This document shows, piece after piece, positions 1 through 11,651 of a stretch of DNA of 64,000 nt. The notes below the pieces were generated by a model. That model did no database searches. It was not told the DNA's origin and saw nothing but the letters and a program-made list of their open reading frames with translations. The translations under genes and the position numbers were made by a program. Each line of letters begins with the position of its first letter. Positions within the stretch are counted from its first letter, which is position 1. Source of the stretch: Bicyclus anynana (Eukaryota > Arthropoda > Insecta > Lepidoptera > Nymphalidae). The DNA lies in the NCBI RefSeq assembly GCF_947172395.1, contig NC_069083.1:1210501-1274500 (forward strand), in the 5' to 3' direction.

Positions 1-108
1 TTCGTTTCATATAAAGATGCATAGACAAATAAGGTGTAGAGGAAAAATATACGTGATGTAAAACTGTAAAAGTAACACATTACTGATTTGAGTAATCTGA
101 ATTAATTG

Positions 109-395
109 TATAGTTTGTCTGTTTGAACGCGCTAATCAAAAGAATGATTTAAATTGTAAAGTATTTTTGTCGAATATGTTGAATAGCCTAAATTAGAAAT
201 AGAAATTGAGGAAGGCTATACGCTATATACAATTACAAGTAAAAGCAGAACATCAATGAAAATGTGGCGAAAAACGGTTGAAAAAAAAAAATTGTTGCAT
301 GCGTTAACAGAGAGGGTTACAGAAAAATCATGTTCCCCTTTCTAAAGTTCTAAATTTTTTTTACACGCGGACGAAGTCGCAAGTATTCACTAGTA
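109..395 (+). mobile_element. Helitron-like fragments, types 1 and 2
   Basis: The left part carries the type 1 phrase TTTGAACGCGCTAATC followed by GAGGAAGGCTATACGC. The right part ends in CGGACGAAGTCGCAAG and CACTAGT, the type 2 3' end. Both are diverged, non-coding copies of families seen repeatedly in this window. Confidence 0.55.
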
Positions 396-1670
396 GAAAA
401 TATAAAACCCAACACAGCCAACAAAAGTTTATTAAAAGGCACAACAAAAAACAAAAATTAAAAAAAAAACACATGCGCGTCAAGAATCGTTACCATAGCA
501 GGAAACAAAAAATAAGCGGATACATTTTTTGCTGAAACTTTTGCAGTCTCAAAGGAGTTTCTTTTAGGGAAAGAATGTGGAATGTCATTCAGATAGACGT
601 TGAACAAAATAATGAATTAAAAGAAGGTTATTCATCAGGTATATTTAGGAGATTTTTTAAACTAGGTAGGTAATACTTATAACTAGGTAGGTACTCGTAT
701 TAGTTACTTTTAATAAAACTGTAATCATACATTTAGGTAGATTGAAGATAAAAATAAATCATCTCTTTTATCTTTGAAGAAAGCCAATTACCATGTAATT
801 GGTTCACACACTAGCTAATAATCTATTAATTATGAACCTACAGTGGTTAAGTCACATGCGAAATACACAAAATTACGTTTATCGCTCAAACGCAAGCTAT
901 TTTATTTGACAAAAAAAATAATACTTAGTTTAAATTATTTATAATTTAATGACGGTAGTAATTTTTAATTTTATAATTTTATTTGTTAGATTTCTACTAA
1001 ATTATTGTAATTATCTTTATGTGTCCAAACTACTTATGATTTAGTATACTTACTTAATATTTAAAATGATTTGAATTCTTTAATTGGAACTATTTAATTA
1101 GGTATAATAAGGTATAATTTTAAATGGTGGACTATTTTTAAAAACTACTTTATCTTTTTAATTAATTATACTGGTAGCGGTAATACTGCCTTGAGATACA
1201 CCAAGACAAGTACTGTGACAAGACTTCCAAGAATGTTTATTTTAAAAATATATTTTGTACATGTAAATTAATTTGCAGTCTTTATAATAATATAGATTAA
1301 TTTAAAAAACTTATATAATATGTTTGAAATGATCGATTTTAACCGTGTAAAACAGTATCAAAAGCTACTGCCAGCTTTACATACCAAAACGAATCAATTA
1401 CAAACGAGATCATTTGAATTGAACTGAACAAACTTTTTACCTTTATCTCAAAGGAAACGAGGAAGTTGAGAAAAAACGTCAATCACGCCAGTAACGACTT
1501 CATTATATATTTTGATTATATGCACAGTGGCGTTGAGTGAAGTGGGGAGAAAAAAATTAAGGAAGCGAAATATTAATTAGATTGTAGCAAAAAGGACAAA
1601 CAAATACGTAGGGAAATACGCAGATCATTTCAATAGTACACTAGTACTCTACCGCTAATGATACTCAACC
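396..1670. other. AT-rich stretch without a recognised gene
   Basis: Very AT-rich with frequent stops in all frames. No splice-bounded coding exon, tRNA fold or terminal repeat was recognised. Confidence 0.5.
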
Positions 1671-2062
1671 AACCGAAGCTGGTTGATGAGGTAAGGTTTG
1701 AGCCATCTCCGGGATATGATCTCTTACTTCAATACCAGGTGATATGTGACGCGATATATTATCGTTCGAAATTCCTCAGTACCTGAAGACAAAAGTCTTC
1801 GAACAGTGCGTGTTGCCAGTGATGACCTAGGGTTCCGAGACTTGTTCGCTAAATTCGAGTTCGAGTCACAGAGGGTGATGGAACGAGCTTTGCTCGAATC
1901 AAAGTGAGAAGATCCGTAGAAGAACCAAAGTCACCTATACAGTTCAACGAAGTGCGAAGTTGAAGTGGTAATGAACGGGGCACAGAGTTCGAAAAGCCGA
2001 TGGACGTTGAGATCCCAAGGTCCTGCAATCGACATCCATCGGCTGATATCATGATATGATGA
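1671..2062 (+). mobile_element. RTE-type LINE, decayed 3' end of the reverse-transcriptase ORF
   Basis: Forward translation near 1777-1845 reads YLKTKVFEQCVLPVMT, stop, GSET, the region just after the reverse-transcriptase core in RTE-like LINEs. Further on are MERALL and a block resembling the end of the ORF. The copy closes with CATCCATCGGCTGAT and a short GATGATG run, as RTE tails do. Stops and indels show it is dead. Confidence 0.7.
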
Positions 2063-2689
2063 TGTGGAATATCCCGTGAGCTGATATTCGCCCTTATTAG
2101 GACATATGAGGATGCAACTTAATCACTAGCAACTGAGTTTCTACAAGCGTTTCCTAGTAACTGACCTTAGGCGAAGTCAAAATATACCAGCAAATCTTGT
2201 TTATGTTGTGTTATTTACCAATGCTAATTTTCAATGTTCATTTGCACAATATAATAACCTATTTTTGTTGGGGAAAATATGGCAGATTTGTACATATTTT
2301 AAGCTTGTTCATCAGACTTAATATTATAATACTTACTACAGCGGATTTGCAGCTTGCGCGCTTTTCCAACGCTGGTTAGTTTAGACTTTATCTTTCAATC
2401 TATAACGACCATTCTTACATGTAATGATATTTAGTAACAGGGTCCTTAAATTATCATTGACGCTAGACAGCTAATAAGCGTTTTATCATATAAGTCTGAG
2501 TGTAGTAACCTAAACCTGTTTATTAATCTAAGCCTAAACCATAAATATTTATTGTCTGCGACAATTTAATGCATGATACTCGTGCCTTAAGTCAACTGTC
2601 TGTCTTATCTATGAAATGGCTGCTTAACTTGTAACACGAAAGAAGTCTGATTTGAGTTTTACTAGAAGATATTCAAGTAATCAACATTA
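2063..2689. other. No gene recognised
   Basis: AT-rich. The short open frame at 2197-2379 has no recognisable domain or splice context. Confidence 0.4.
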
Positions 2690-2838
2690 TGGCAATTTGT
2701 GGGATATTTTAGGAAATCTACTTAGCAGATTAAACGAGACCATCGTTCTGGATTATGGTAATCTTTCAATAGCACCACCAAAACATCATTACCTCATATT
2801 TGCGAATTTTATTAATGCCAATAAGATTCGTGTTAATC
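2690..2838 (+). repeat. Direct repeat, copy 1
   Basis: Shares GAAATCTACTTA, AATAGCACCA, CAAAACAT and CGCCAATAAG-like blocks, in the same order, with 3288-3410. The two copies flank a palindrome. Family unknown. Confidence 0.65.
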
Positions 2839-3186
2839 CTAATCAGTAATGTCACTTATTTCCTGTTAATTATAGAATTATACAACATTTTGTTTCATTT
2901 GCCCTGGTAGTATAGCACCATGCCTATAAGTTGATCTATGCGCAATTCAATTCAATCTTTTATTTGCAAACCTATGGGGAGGTGATAATACAATATTTAA
3001 ACAATTTTTAGCCTAAATATGGTATGCAATTAATAAAACACAGTTAGATACTTAATAAGTACTGGTACTAGGTAAGTAGATACAATATAATATGCAAAAT
3101 ACATTTTAAAGCCACTGCTATAGACTGCGCAGTTAAAACTAAACGTGTGTGGTGCGGGTAAGTTTAAATATTTGAGCTACACATAC

Positions 3187-3228
3187 ATTGTCACCAAATA
3201 TATATCTAGATATATATTCGGTGACAAT
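3187..3228. repeat. 42-bp near-perfect palindrome
   Basis: The two 21-base halves are reverse complements except for one mismatch (TTTGG versus TTCGG). The arms contain ATTGTCACC and GGTGACAAT around an AT-rich centre. It could form a cruciform; no function is assigned. Confidence 0.85.
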
Positions 3229-3287
3229 ATATTCAAATACACTATACATTTATCTACCCTGCATCTGCTCTGATGATGGAATCGGAA

Positions 3288-3410
3288 CTTTAAGGCAATT
3301 CATGGGATTTAAGAAATCTACTTAACGTATTACGCTAATCTTCCAATAGCACCATCAAAACATGATTACCTAATATTTGGACACTTTATTAACGCCAATA
3401 AGGTTTCGTT
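3288..3410 (+). repeat. Direct repeat, copy 2
   Basis: Shortened partner of the repeat at 2690-2838, lacking a middle segment. It lies just beyond the palindrome. Confidence 0.65.
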
Positions 3411-3654
3411 GACGAGAGGTGTGATAAATATATTACAGGCTGTATTAGTCTTTTTATAATATTTGTTATGTGTGTCAGTAATATCACCTATTTTCTGTTA
3501 TATACATATATTGCATAATACAATCAGTCTTAACAAAAAAATCTTTATCAAATAAGTCAATCATCATCAGTTTATTTTTTTGACCCACTGCGAATTTAGA
3601 ACCCACTATGTTCCAATGTGGGCTGAGGATCTTATAGATCACTAGCCGACGTGT

Positions 3655-3835
3655 GCGATTTTGTCCGCCCATAGACCTCGTTAATCCGGCCCTCTCGTAA
3701 AACCCGTTCTTAGTGGACCTCTACTATCTGTAAACTACTTCCCTGTCAAATTTCAAATTTGTACAACTAACGGTTTTGAGATTTCATGATGAATGACCTT
3801 TCACATTTATATATTAAGTTTATCAGAAGGTAATC
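3655..3835 (+). repeat. Dispersed repeat with second copy at 40.6 kb
   Basis: Shares TAAACTAC, CAAATTTCA, TTTGTA and GATGA-TGACCTTTC-like blocks in order with 40620-40775. Non-coding; superfamily not identified. Confidence 0.55.
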
Positions 3836-5109
3836 ATAATACACATTGCAAATGCAAACCATAATATCCGTGCATAAGTTATTTATCTCCAACAACAAAT
3901 ATTGTACCTGGTTATCTCTCTACCAAAATTTATAAGAACTTAAATGTTTAAAACACGAAAACTGAACAAACTGGCAGAGGTATTTACTTAAAATTGATAA
4001 TTAATGAGTATGGCCATTGAGTATGGACGGAATTAATTTAACAACCCGATAATTTTAGAATCACAAGAATTAATTCTGCAAAACGAAAGGTATGCAGTAA
4101 ATATATTTATAGGCGTACAAAATATTTCTTTCTTAGTTTTTTCTTTAGAGCTCCATCTTTATCTGTTGAGACTTGAGAGTTCAGGGAAGCCAACGTGTTG
4201 AGATTTAGTGCCCGTTTCCACTATACGAGTATAAACTGAATATTGACTGTTTCCTGTGCCGTTAAAACACACAGACGAATCTATTTCTTAAAGTATAGTA
4301 ATTATGAGAGTTTCTCGAATGCGAGGGACAGTTTTTTCTAGATAACAAGCTTATCGCCCCAGTGATACTACGAGAATGAAGACGTTTCTCGTATGCGTGA
4401 AAGCCTTCGATTAGCAAAGCAAATATCAAATTCACGTGCTATCTCTCGTGCCTTTTCTTACTGTCTGTAATAATTAACGTGGGCAATATATTACGAATTC
4501 TCTAACGTGTTCAAGAATATCTAATATTTAATAAAAAACAGTCATATTGGTTTCTTTTATCAATCCACAAATCCACAGTCAGTCTGAATGTTCATGTTGA
4601 TATCCATTCTGAAAGAAGATCCATTAAAGAGAAGATTAATCGAATTGAAATTGTAACGACTCCAGGGAGAACTTTTAATTAGTGTTTATAAATTAGGCTA
4701 ACTTGCAATAAACAAATTTGGATTTTAAAAATTCCTGGATCACCATTTAGGTTTTGTTTCATTGAGATTTTTTTAATTATTATGTTTTTCCTATTTGCCG
4801 TACGTCGTTACCTCAACCTGTACTATTATGACTGTGTTCTGTGCATCAACGTTGAAAATGCCGGTCTGTGATAGTGGGAACGGATTATTCGGTTCCCTTT
4901 GCACTGGCGTGGAAGTAATGAATACGCGTTATTGACCTTGCATAACTACGTCTAGCTCTGAATCCACGCCTGGAGACAGCGACGGTTTCAATGCAAAATT
5001 TCTATTTCCATTCTGCCTCTCAGTTATTTGCGTTCCCTACAACTTTTAAGAAATATTTTTTTAATTTGAATCATTAATTTATTTTGCTGTCCCCGCTAAT
5101 AACTGACTA
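3836..5109. other. No gene recognised
   Basis: AT-rich sequence with many stops. I see no repeat family or coding exon I can name. Confidence 0.4.
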
Positions 5110-5572
5110 TCTAGTAGTATGCATTCTGCATATCGTCTCCAAAGAGTAAAAAAATCTTTTGTAGGTTTGGGTGTACTCTTCTATAATAAGATCCCCAAGA
5201 CTGTGATGGACCTGCCAATGCATAGCTTTAAGCAATGTGTTAAAAACATTTACTTAGTAGAGTGTACTACAACATTGATGAGTTCCTTAATGATAAAGAT
5301 GCTTGGAGGCCGTTGGATCAGCTTCCACCTTCACACAGGAAGTAAAACTATAAGAAATGTAAACAGTAATTGTTATCAATTGTAAATTATAATACTGTAT
5401 GACTTTTTCAAAAGAGCAACTGTTGAGTTTCTTGCCGGTATCTTCTCAGCAGAACCTGCCTTCCGAACCGGTGGTAGAATCTTTACAAATCGTCAACTGA
5501 CGTGTCAAAAGTGCTTGTAAACTGAGCCTACTTGAAATATATGATTTTTGATTTGATTTGATTTGATTTGTA
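5110..5572 (+). mobile_element. Non-LTR retrotransposon 3' end (Jockey/CR1-like tail)
   Basis: The forward frame from 5119 reads RLQRVKKSFVGLGVLFYNKI, then FKQCVKN. After one frame change it continues YYNIDEFLNDKDAW and stops near 5345, matching the C-terminus of lepidopteran reverse-transcriptase ORFs. The 3' UTR (GCAGAACCTGCCTTCCGAAC, CTTGTAAACTGAGCCTACTT) ends in repeated TTTGATT. The frameshift makes this copy inactive. The same tail recurs at 8819-8969, 18915-19103, 29384-29472 and 40908-41072. Confidence 0.8.
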
Positions 5573-5639
5573 ACACCACTAAGTATGCCTTAGTTTAGTT
5601 AGTTGTTATGTTTGTTGTATTTTCATGATCATGTCGTGG

Positions 5640-5830
5640 TTTGATTTTGATTCAGTTTCCTCAGAAAATGTGGCGTATAAAACATGTTTTAAATGCCATC
5701 GAGTACATCTTTGAGGTACTGTCTGGTAAGTTATGAAAGGTTTACTGATGGCTGAAGACCGTGTTGTTTGGAAGTCCATGCAAGAGGCCCATTTCCAGCA
5801 GCGGACATTAATGATGATGCTGGACGTCAC
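5640..5830 (+). mobile_element. RTE-type LINE extreme C-terminus and tail
   Basis: The forward frame from 5748 reads AEDRVVWKSMQEAHFQQRT, resembling the last residues of RTE-like reverse-transcriptase proteins, and runs into an ATGATGATG tail. Only the end of the element is present. Confidence 0.5.
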
Positions 5831-6465
5831 GTTCTATGAATTGAATCCAATAGTGATTTATAATAAATATTTACGCCTGTACTGTTACTATATAATAATG
5901 ATAACATTAGCAGATAGCGCGGATCATGTCAGCATCACTGGGCTGTTAGTAACGTGTAAACACTAAACAGTGAATCATTACGAAAGACAAACAATTACAA
6001 AGAAGCAATCTATATCAAAGTTTATCACTAGACGATAATTATATTTCTCGTAACTAAGTTATCAGGATTATGAGTTACTCTAGCACACAATTCCAGAGTA
6101 AATTAACTGAAATCTATTTGAAACAAGATTGGACCTCATTCCGGAGTTCCCTAAAATATATTTGGGCGCCATTTGGAAAAGTTCATTTCGCTGCTTGTGA
6201 CGTAGTGCAAAAGCTGGCGATTGGTTTTTATAAAAGCTGAAAGTTATAGCATATTCTCCTACCTACATAGGCAATTAAGGAGTGGTGTTATATTATTGAG
6301 TGAGTGTGGCTAGCCTTACTGTTTAAATAACAATGTATTTCGAAAAGTTGCCAGGATTCTTAATGTCTAGACAATAATTTCATACCGTATCGTTTCAGAT
6401 ATAATTCCTGATTGTCAAAAACTGCTTCATACTTAAACTTATGAGTAAAACCTCACAAAGCCAGC
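5831..6465. other. No gene recognised
   Basis: Mixed AT-rich sequence with no coding or repeat assignment. Confidence 0.4.
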
Positions 6466-6690
6466 GTTTATTTTTTTTATTCTTTACAAGTTAGCTCTTG
6501 ACTTAAATCTCACCTGATGGTAAGTGATGATGCAATCTAAGATGGAAGCGAGATAACTTGTAAGGAGGAGGATGAAAATCCACACCCCTTTCGGTTTCTA
6601 CACGACATCGTACCGGAACGCTAATCGCTTGGAGGTACGTATTTGCCGGTAGGGTGGTGTCTAGCTACGGGCGAAGCCTCCCACCAGCCA
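6466..6690 (-). mobile_element. SINE B copy, head missing
   Basis: Reverse orientation of the SINE B body: ACAAGTTAGC, CTCACCTGATGGTAAGTGAT, CACCCCTTTCGGTTTC and GAAGCCTCCCACCAGCC. The tRNA-like head with its A and B boxes is absent. Confidence 0.8.
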
Positions 6691-7485
6691 AAATTGTGAT
6701 CCAAACTCCACAGTTTTAAATATAATTGCCAATGGTACGAGATTCGGCATAAGGAATATATACCCTGATCTGTTATTTATTTGTGATAAGAAATAAATGA
6801 TAGAAAATATTCACACTCGGTTCGTAAAATTTAACGAAGGTCTGGCTATTACAAGCATTAGACCTACAGACGGGGATTAAATATGTATATGCGAGTCTCG
6901 CCTTTGACCTTTCTCTGCGGATGCTGGGTCATCTTGAACCAAAGTAGACTGATTTGCGTACGTGCGTCACATATTGTAGCAAATCTCAGATTATACAATT
7001 AAATACTAATGGAATTCATAAACAAGTCTTTCACTTTAACTTGGATTTTAATCTACTAAATTCGTATGAAATTCATTGTGTTGTTTTTTATAAGACTAAA
7101 GACAAGCAACAATATTCTACTAATCAATTACATTATAGTCATTAAGCTTTTCAAATGAATCAATAAGTAGTAACCTGTTTAACAGATAATTATTTTTTTT
7201 TAAATTAATTAATTAATTGAAAATTAATTAAAGCAAAAAGAGAATTGAACAATAGTGACAATAATGTAGTGAAGAAATCCGTGTCATCAATAAGTCACAA
7301 ATAATTGTGAATTATCATTACTTTGATATATAGGTAAGTATTACAATATTTGATCGATAAAAACCAATATTTTTAACCAACTTTTAGCCAGGTGGCAACA
7401 CAGATCTAAAACAATAGGTAACATTTAAGAAGAACAAGATTTGCAACTCGATATCGATCATGGCTTCTTTGAAATCTATAACTTC
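6691..7485. other. No gene recognised
   Basis: AT-rich, including a run of TTAA units near 7202-7218. No supported coding exon. Confidence 0.4.
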
Positions 7486-7665
7486 ATCATCAATCATTCG
7501 GCTAACTGCTGAGCTCAAGTCTCCTCTTAGTATGAGAGGGGTTAGACCAAATAGGGCCCAATGCAGATTGTCAGACTTCACGCACGCAGTTAATTCTCTG
7601 CGTGAAAATTAAAAAAAAATCAGGTATGCAGGTTTCTCGAACATTACTGAAAAATTGGAGAGGCA
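7486..7665 (-). mobile_element. SINE A copy, truncated and internally deleted
   Basis: Reverse-strand SINE A blocks are visible: GCTGAGCTCAAGTCTCCTCT, GAGAGGGGTTAGACC and CAATGCAGATTG. A deletion then joins GCAGGTTTCTCGA to CTGAAAAATTGGAG. The tRNA-like head is missing. The left junction cuts into the reading frame at 7644-8078. Confidence 0.75.
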
Positions 7666-8078
7666 TCGCATATTTGGAAAATATTTCTATAGATGATATC
7701 GGTCCAAGCATCAGCTTTACAAGCTTTGGTATTGCATATACGAGTAAACAGATTAATACAATTATTTGAAACTGTGCACATTGTCTGTGTATCATACAAG
7801 CGACAGTTGTACTGGTTTGGGCTGTTAACGTTTTTGATGACGACGAATCTTTGTGCCAAAACAGTTTCACAATAAACCCGTATTACCAGTTTTGACAATC
7901 GTCCTTTAATACGCTTATAGCACGAACAAACGTCAGTCACATCTTTTTGCGTAAACTTCGCAACCATTATAACAGTCATATCTTTTACTTTTTTGTCATA
8001 ACAACCTTCTACTGCTCCATAAACGGACAAGGCATCGTTTTTATAGAAAACAAATTCGCGCTTCGTTGCGATCTCACC
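7644..8078 (-). pseudogene. Orphan cysteine-rich ORF fragment truncated by SINE A
   Basis: Read leftward from 8078, about 144 codons are open before TAA at 7646-7644, with no upstream ATG (a TAA lies just before). Features include NDALSVYGAVEGCYDKKVKD, DVTDVCSCYKRIKGR and NTKACKADAWTD, with nine cysteines. Roughly the last seven codons lie inside the SINE A copy, so the original 3' end is lost. I do not recognise the family. The balanced amino-acid composition looks like a real coding remnant rather than chance, but an unrecognised transposon ORF is equally possible. Confidence 0.4.
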
Positions 8079-8590
8079 TTATGATTAGCGAGTCATGGAA
8101 ATTTGACCGATATACATTATGATGTTTCCATAAATCCATAGATTTCCATAAATTTTCATCAGGTCGGAATTATTAAGTGATAGCTTTTCCCCTGAATTTT
8201 CGGGCATTAGATGCTTTTGGTAACGACTTTATCTCCATTATATTACTTTTAGTGTTAAGGACGCCTTTTGCTATTTGTCATCGTTTATAACTGGTATAGT
8301 TTAATATTCTTCAAGTATTTGCAAATAAAGTTGTATAAATAAATAAATATTACACAGAATCGGATAAACTGCGTATATTGCTGGTGATTTTCAGTTCCGA
8401 GCTAGCAGTAAATCAATCAACTCAATTTATTGATGCTATAGTAAACATTTGGGCCAAAATTTTGCAGAAAAATAACGTAAATATAGCATTTACTATAAAT
8501 ATTACACCAATTCAGCTATGCAATGTACATGGCATACATCTCATAACTCGTTCTCATGTCGGTCTTGATCATAAACAACATAATGATAAT
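8079..8590. other. No gene recognised
   Basis: Short open frames only (for example 8378-8635, which runs into a SINE). No domain seen. Confidence 0.4.
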
Positions 8591-9037
8591 GAGACATCAT
8601 TCATCATTATCAACCCATATTCGGCTCACTACTGAGCTGGAGTCTCCTCTAAAAATAAGAGGGGTTAGGCAGACTTCACACACACTCACAGAGAATTTAT
8701 AATTCTCTGTTATGCAGGTTTCTTCACGATGCTTTTCCTTCACCGTTTGAGACACGTGATATTTAATTTCTTAAAATGCGCATAACTGAAAAGTTGGAGG
8801 TGTATGTCCCCGACCGGACAGAGCAACTTTTGAGCTTCTTATCGGTTTCTTCTCAGCAGAACCTGCCTTCCGAACCGGTGGTAGAATCTTTACAAAACTG
8901 ACGTGTCAAAAGTGCTTGTAAACTGAGCCTACTTGAAATAAATGATTTTTGATTTTGATTTTTTGATTTCGGATTCGAACCCACACCCTCTAGAATCGGA
9001 GGCAGAGATCATATCCACTGGGCTATCACGGCTCTAC
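8591..9037 (-). mobile_element. SINE A copy split by a LINE tail
   Basis: Full-length reverse-strand SINE A. The 3' body is at 8591-8818. The tRNA-like head at 8970-9037 contains GGATTCGAACCC (B box, reversed) and CACTGGGCTATCACGGC (A box, reversed). A LINE tail separates the halves. Confidence 0.85.
8819..8969 (+). mobile_element. LINE 3' tail inserted in SINE A
   Basis: Same tail as 5110-5572 (GCAGAACCTGCCTTCCGAAC and so on), 5'-truncated, ending in a TTTTGATTT run. Flanked by CGGA at 8815-8818 and 8970-8973, a 4-bp candidate target duplication. Confidence 0.8.
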
Positions 9038-9040
9038 TCT

Positions 9041-9389
9041 AAATTAAATTGTATAAGTACGTAGTTTTATATGTATGCTGAGTAATGTTTACTGTATGCA
9101 AATGAAGTAGCTGAACCGTTGAAAATCATCATCTGTCGCCTATTGTATGATGGCATTGATCCGAACAATTATGTTCGGTTGGAAGCAATATCTAGTCAGT
9201 TTACTGTATAATTTATGGAGTTTTTTTTGTAATATTTTGAAATATTAAAAGCTGAAGACTGTGTGTGTACATTTCTTTGTTTAAGAGGGCTAATCTCTGG
9301 AAGTACCGGCAGATATCATTTTTTTAACACCAGACTCATAAGGAATATTATATTCCGTCATACTTTTAAGGGGTATGCTCATTAGCAAG
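9041..9389. other. No gene recognised
   Basis: AT-rich spacer between SINE A copies; nothing assigned. Confidence 0.4.
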
Positions 9390-9548
9390 CCGTTTTCAGC
9401 TCACTGTTGAACACGAGTCTCCTCTCAGAATGAGAGGGGTTAGAACAATAGTTCACCATGCCCGATGCGGATTGGCAGACTTCACACACGCAGATGATAG
9501 GTATGCACGTTTCCTCATGACTTTTTTCCTTCATCATTTGAAACATTA
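9390..9548 (-). mobile_element. SINE A fragment
   Basis: Reverse-strand 3' body only: CACGAGTCTCCTCTCAGAAT, GATGCGGATTGGCAGACTTC and TTTCCTCATGA. The head is missing. Confidence 0.75.
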
Positions 9549-9596
9549 CTCTAATAAATAATTCCTCTAAGAAAGAAAATCTCAGTATTCTACATC

Positions 9597-9830
9597 TTCA
9601 TCATAAACAAACCATATCCGGCACACTATTGAGCACGAGTCTCCTCTCAGAATGAGATGGTTTAGGCCTTTTGCACATTTCCTCACTATGTTTTTTCTTC
9701 AACGTTTGAGACAAGTGGTTTTTAATTTCTTAAACTGGCATGCACATATCTAAAAAGTTGGAGGTGCATGCCTTCGGACCAACTCCAGAATAGGAGGCAG
9801 AGGTCATATCCTCTGGGCTATCGCGGCTCA
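9597..9830 (-). mobile_element. SINE A copy with internal deletion
   Basis: Reverse-strand copy running from CCATATCCGGC to CTGGGCTATCGCGGCTC. The segment between GGTTTAGGCC and CACATTTCCTCAC is deleted. Confidence 0.75.
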
Positions 9831-10349
9831 AGGCTAAAGGTTAGTACTTACCTAATAAAAAATCAAGGAAGTATCTTTTGTATCCATTCATACATAAGAT
9901 TCTATTTCTAAGCGTAGACGTGAATGTGTAGACATAGCGAAAGTGGCTCTTAGGAGAACTAATTAGTTATGTAACATACTAAATGGTTTTACCTCCACAG
10001 AAATCAAGTTAGGAAGCACGGAGTATGCAAATTAACCAATATATCTACCACTAGTATATCAATGACGCACGCCGAACTGGGATAGACCATTTATTTGAAG
10101 TTTGATTTGCAATTTAAATTCAACTAGCATTTAAAATGCAAATATGAAATCCGATATGTCCTTTCCATTTAACGTTTAAATATTTTTCAAATAATCTTCC
10201 CGTATTTCATGTCGAAAATTTTTTGGAGCACATTTTTACAAAACATGCTGCTAATTTTTTATGATTAAGTTGGTCTAAATAGAACCTAGAGTCCTTCTGG
10301 GTCCTCAAAAGTAGAGGCTCACTAAAAAGTGAAATAGAACGAGAATTCT
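9831..10349. other. No gene recognised
   Basis: AT-rich, nothing assigned. Confidence 0.4.
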
Positions 10350-10547
10350 ATACTAATATTATAAATCTGAAGAGTTTGTTTGTTTGCTTGCTTGAACCCG
10401 CTAATCTCAGGAACTACTGGTCCGATTTGAAAAATTCTTTCAGTGTTAAATAGCCCATTTATCGAGGAAGGCTATAGGCTATACAGTATTCCTGTATTCC
10501 TACGCGAAAGGGAACCACGCGGGTGAAACCGCGCGGCGTGAGCTAGT
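10350..10547 (+). mobile_element. Helitron-like element, type 1
   Basis: Starts TACTAATATTATAAA and runs through GAACCCGCTAATCTCAG and CGAGGAAGGCTATAGGC. It ends in the GC-rich CCGCGCGGCGTGAGCTAGT. The 3' CTAG followed by T after a short hairpin matches non-autonomous Helitrons of Lepidoptera. No coding capacity. Confidence 0.75.
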
Positions 10548-10649
10548 TATCTATAAAAGCAAAAGTAAGTCTGACCATCTTTTCACAGCCATACATCCGA
10601 ACCAACTTGCATGGTTGATACAAAGATAAATTAGACATTAGAGCAAAAC

Positions 10650-10886
10650 ATGTCTAAGTATTTTATTAATACTTTTTATCCCGGAAAATCAATGGTTCGC
10701 GTGGTGTTTGTAAAAAAAATAACAAAATTTTTACTCGAAGGAATCGCGGGCCTCTGCAAATACGGATATAAAAATGTAATTAAAACGTTGGGTTCAACGT
10801 ATGGAGCCCTCGAAAAGAAGGTCAACCATTTTCGAGCAGCATCATATTTGTACAATAAGAAAAATGGCGTAAGTGCATTGTTATAA
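10650..10886 (+). CDS. Unrecognised 78-codon ORF or first exon
   Basis: ATG in reasonable context (AAAACATGT) opens a basic protein rich in Lys, Tyr and Gly (TKFLLEGIAGLCKYGYKNV, then KKVNHFRAASYLYNKKNG). AATGGC is followed by GTAAGT at 10869, a strong donor match, so a 73-codon exon ending in phase 0 is an alternative to the 78-codon ORF. I do not recognise the family, and no downstream exon was found before the SINE at 11652. A diverged repeat ORF remains possible. Confidence 0.3.
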   Translation: MSKYFINTFYPGKSMVRVVFVKKITKFLLEGIAGLCKYGYKNVIKTLGSTYGALEKKVNHFRAASYLYNKKNGVSALL

Positions 10887-10891
10887 CTCAA

Positions 10892-11651
10892 AACAAAACC
10901 TTGAGTCTACACCTCTAGCTACGCGGTTAGAATTGTTACGAACATAATGGCACGAAAGTGGATAAATTAGGACTATTTTCCTCGTGAGACGATGCTGTCT
11001 TGATAGTTTTTTATAAGTTTTAACAATTTAGAACGAGAGTCAGATTTTTCTCAATTTATAAAAGCTAAAACCTTGCAATTGCTTCCATCCCATGTTGGTA
11101 CATGCAACACGTAGAAAATTAGTATGATAGGCAACTGTAGAATACGACCGTTGTTGCTTTGGGAGTTAGCAATTTAAATGATTTAAACTCAAACTACTAG
11201 TTATGTAGCGTTTTTTTTTCTATTAATCCAATAGACCAATTTTAATGCGTCGTTTTTCACAGAATTGTAAAGTCAGTCCGTTCAATAAGTATTAATAGCT
11301 AGACGCCCCGTTCGACTAATGTCGTACCCACTCCTAATACAGTCGTTCTCGACTAGTTGAAGGGGAATGGGATTATACATACATAAAATATATTATGACA
11401 AATATTCTTTTATATACTTACTTGAAAAAATACAAACTTAAAGTCAATAGACAATCGAAATATTAACCAATAAAGATTTTTAATACATGAATTTTTATTA
11501 AATTTGAGATTTTTCAAAAAAAGAATAATCAAACACATCGACTATGACAAACAGATACAAAAAATATTAGATAATATTGATATTGACATAACATTTGGTC
11601 ATACGAACTCACTTGATGCCAAGTGACAGTGTACTCTCACTAACCTTTTGA
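10892..11651. other. No gene recognised
   Basis: AT-rich flank of the FLVCR-like exon (its intron side). No exon resembling the remainder of an FLVCR protein was seen. Confidence 0.4.
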
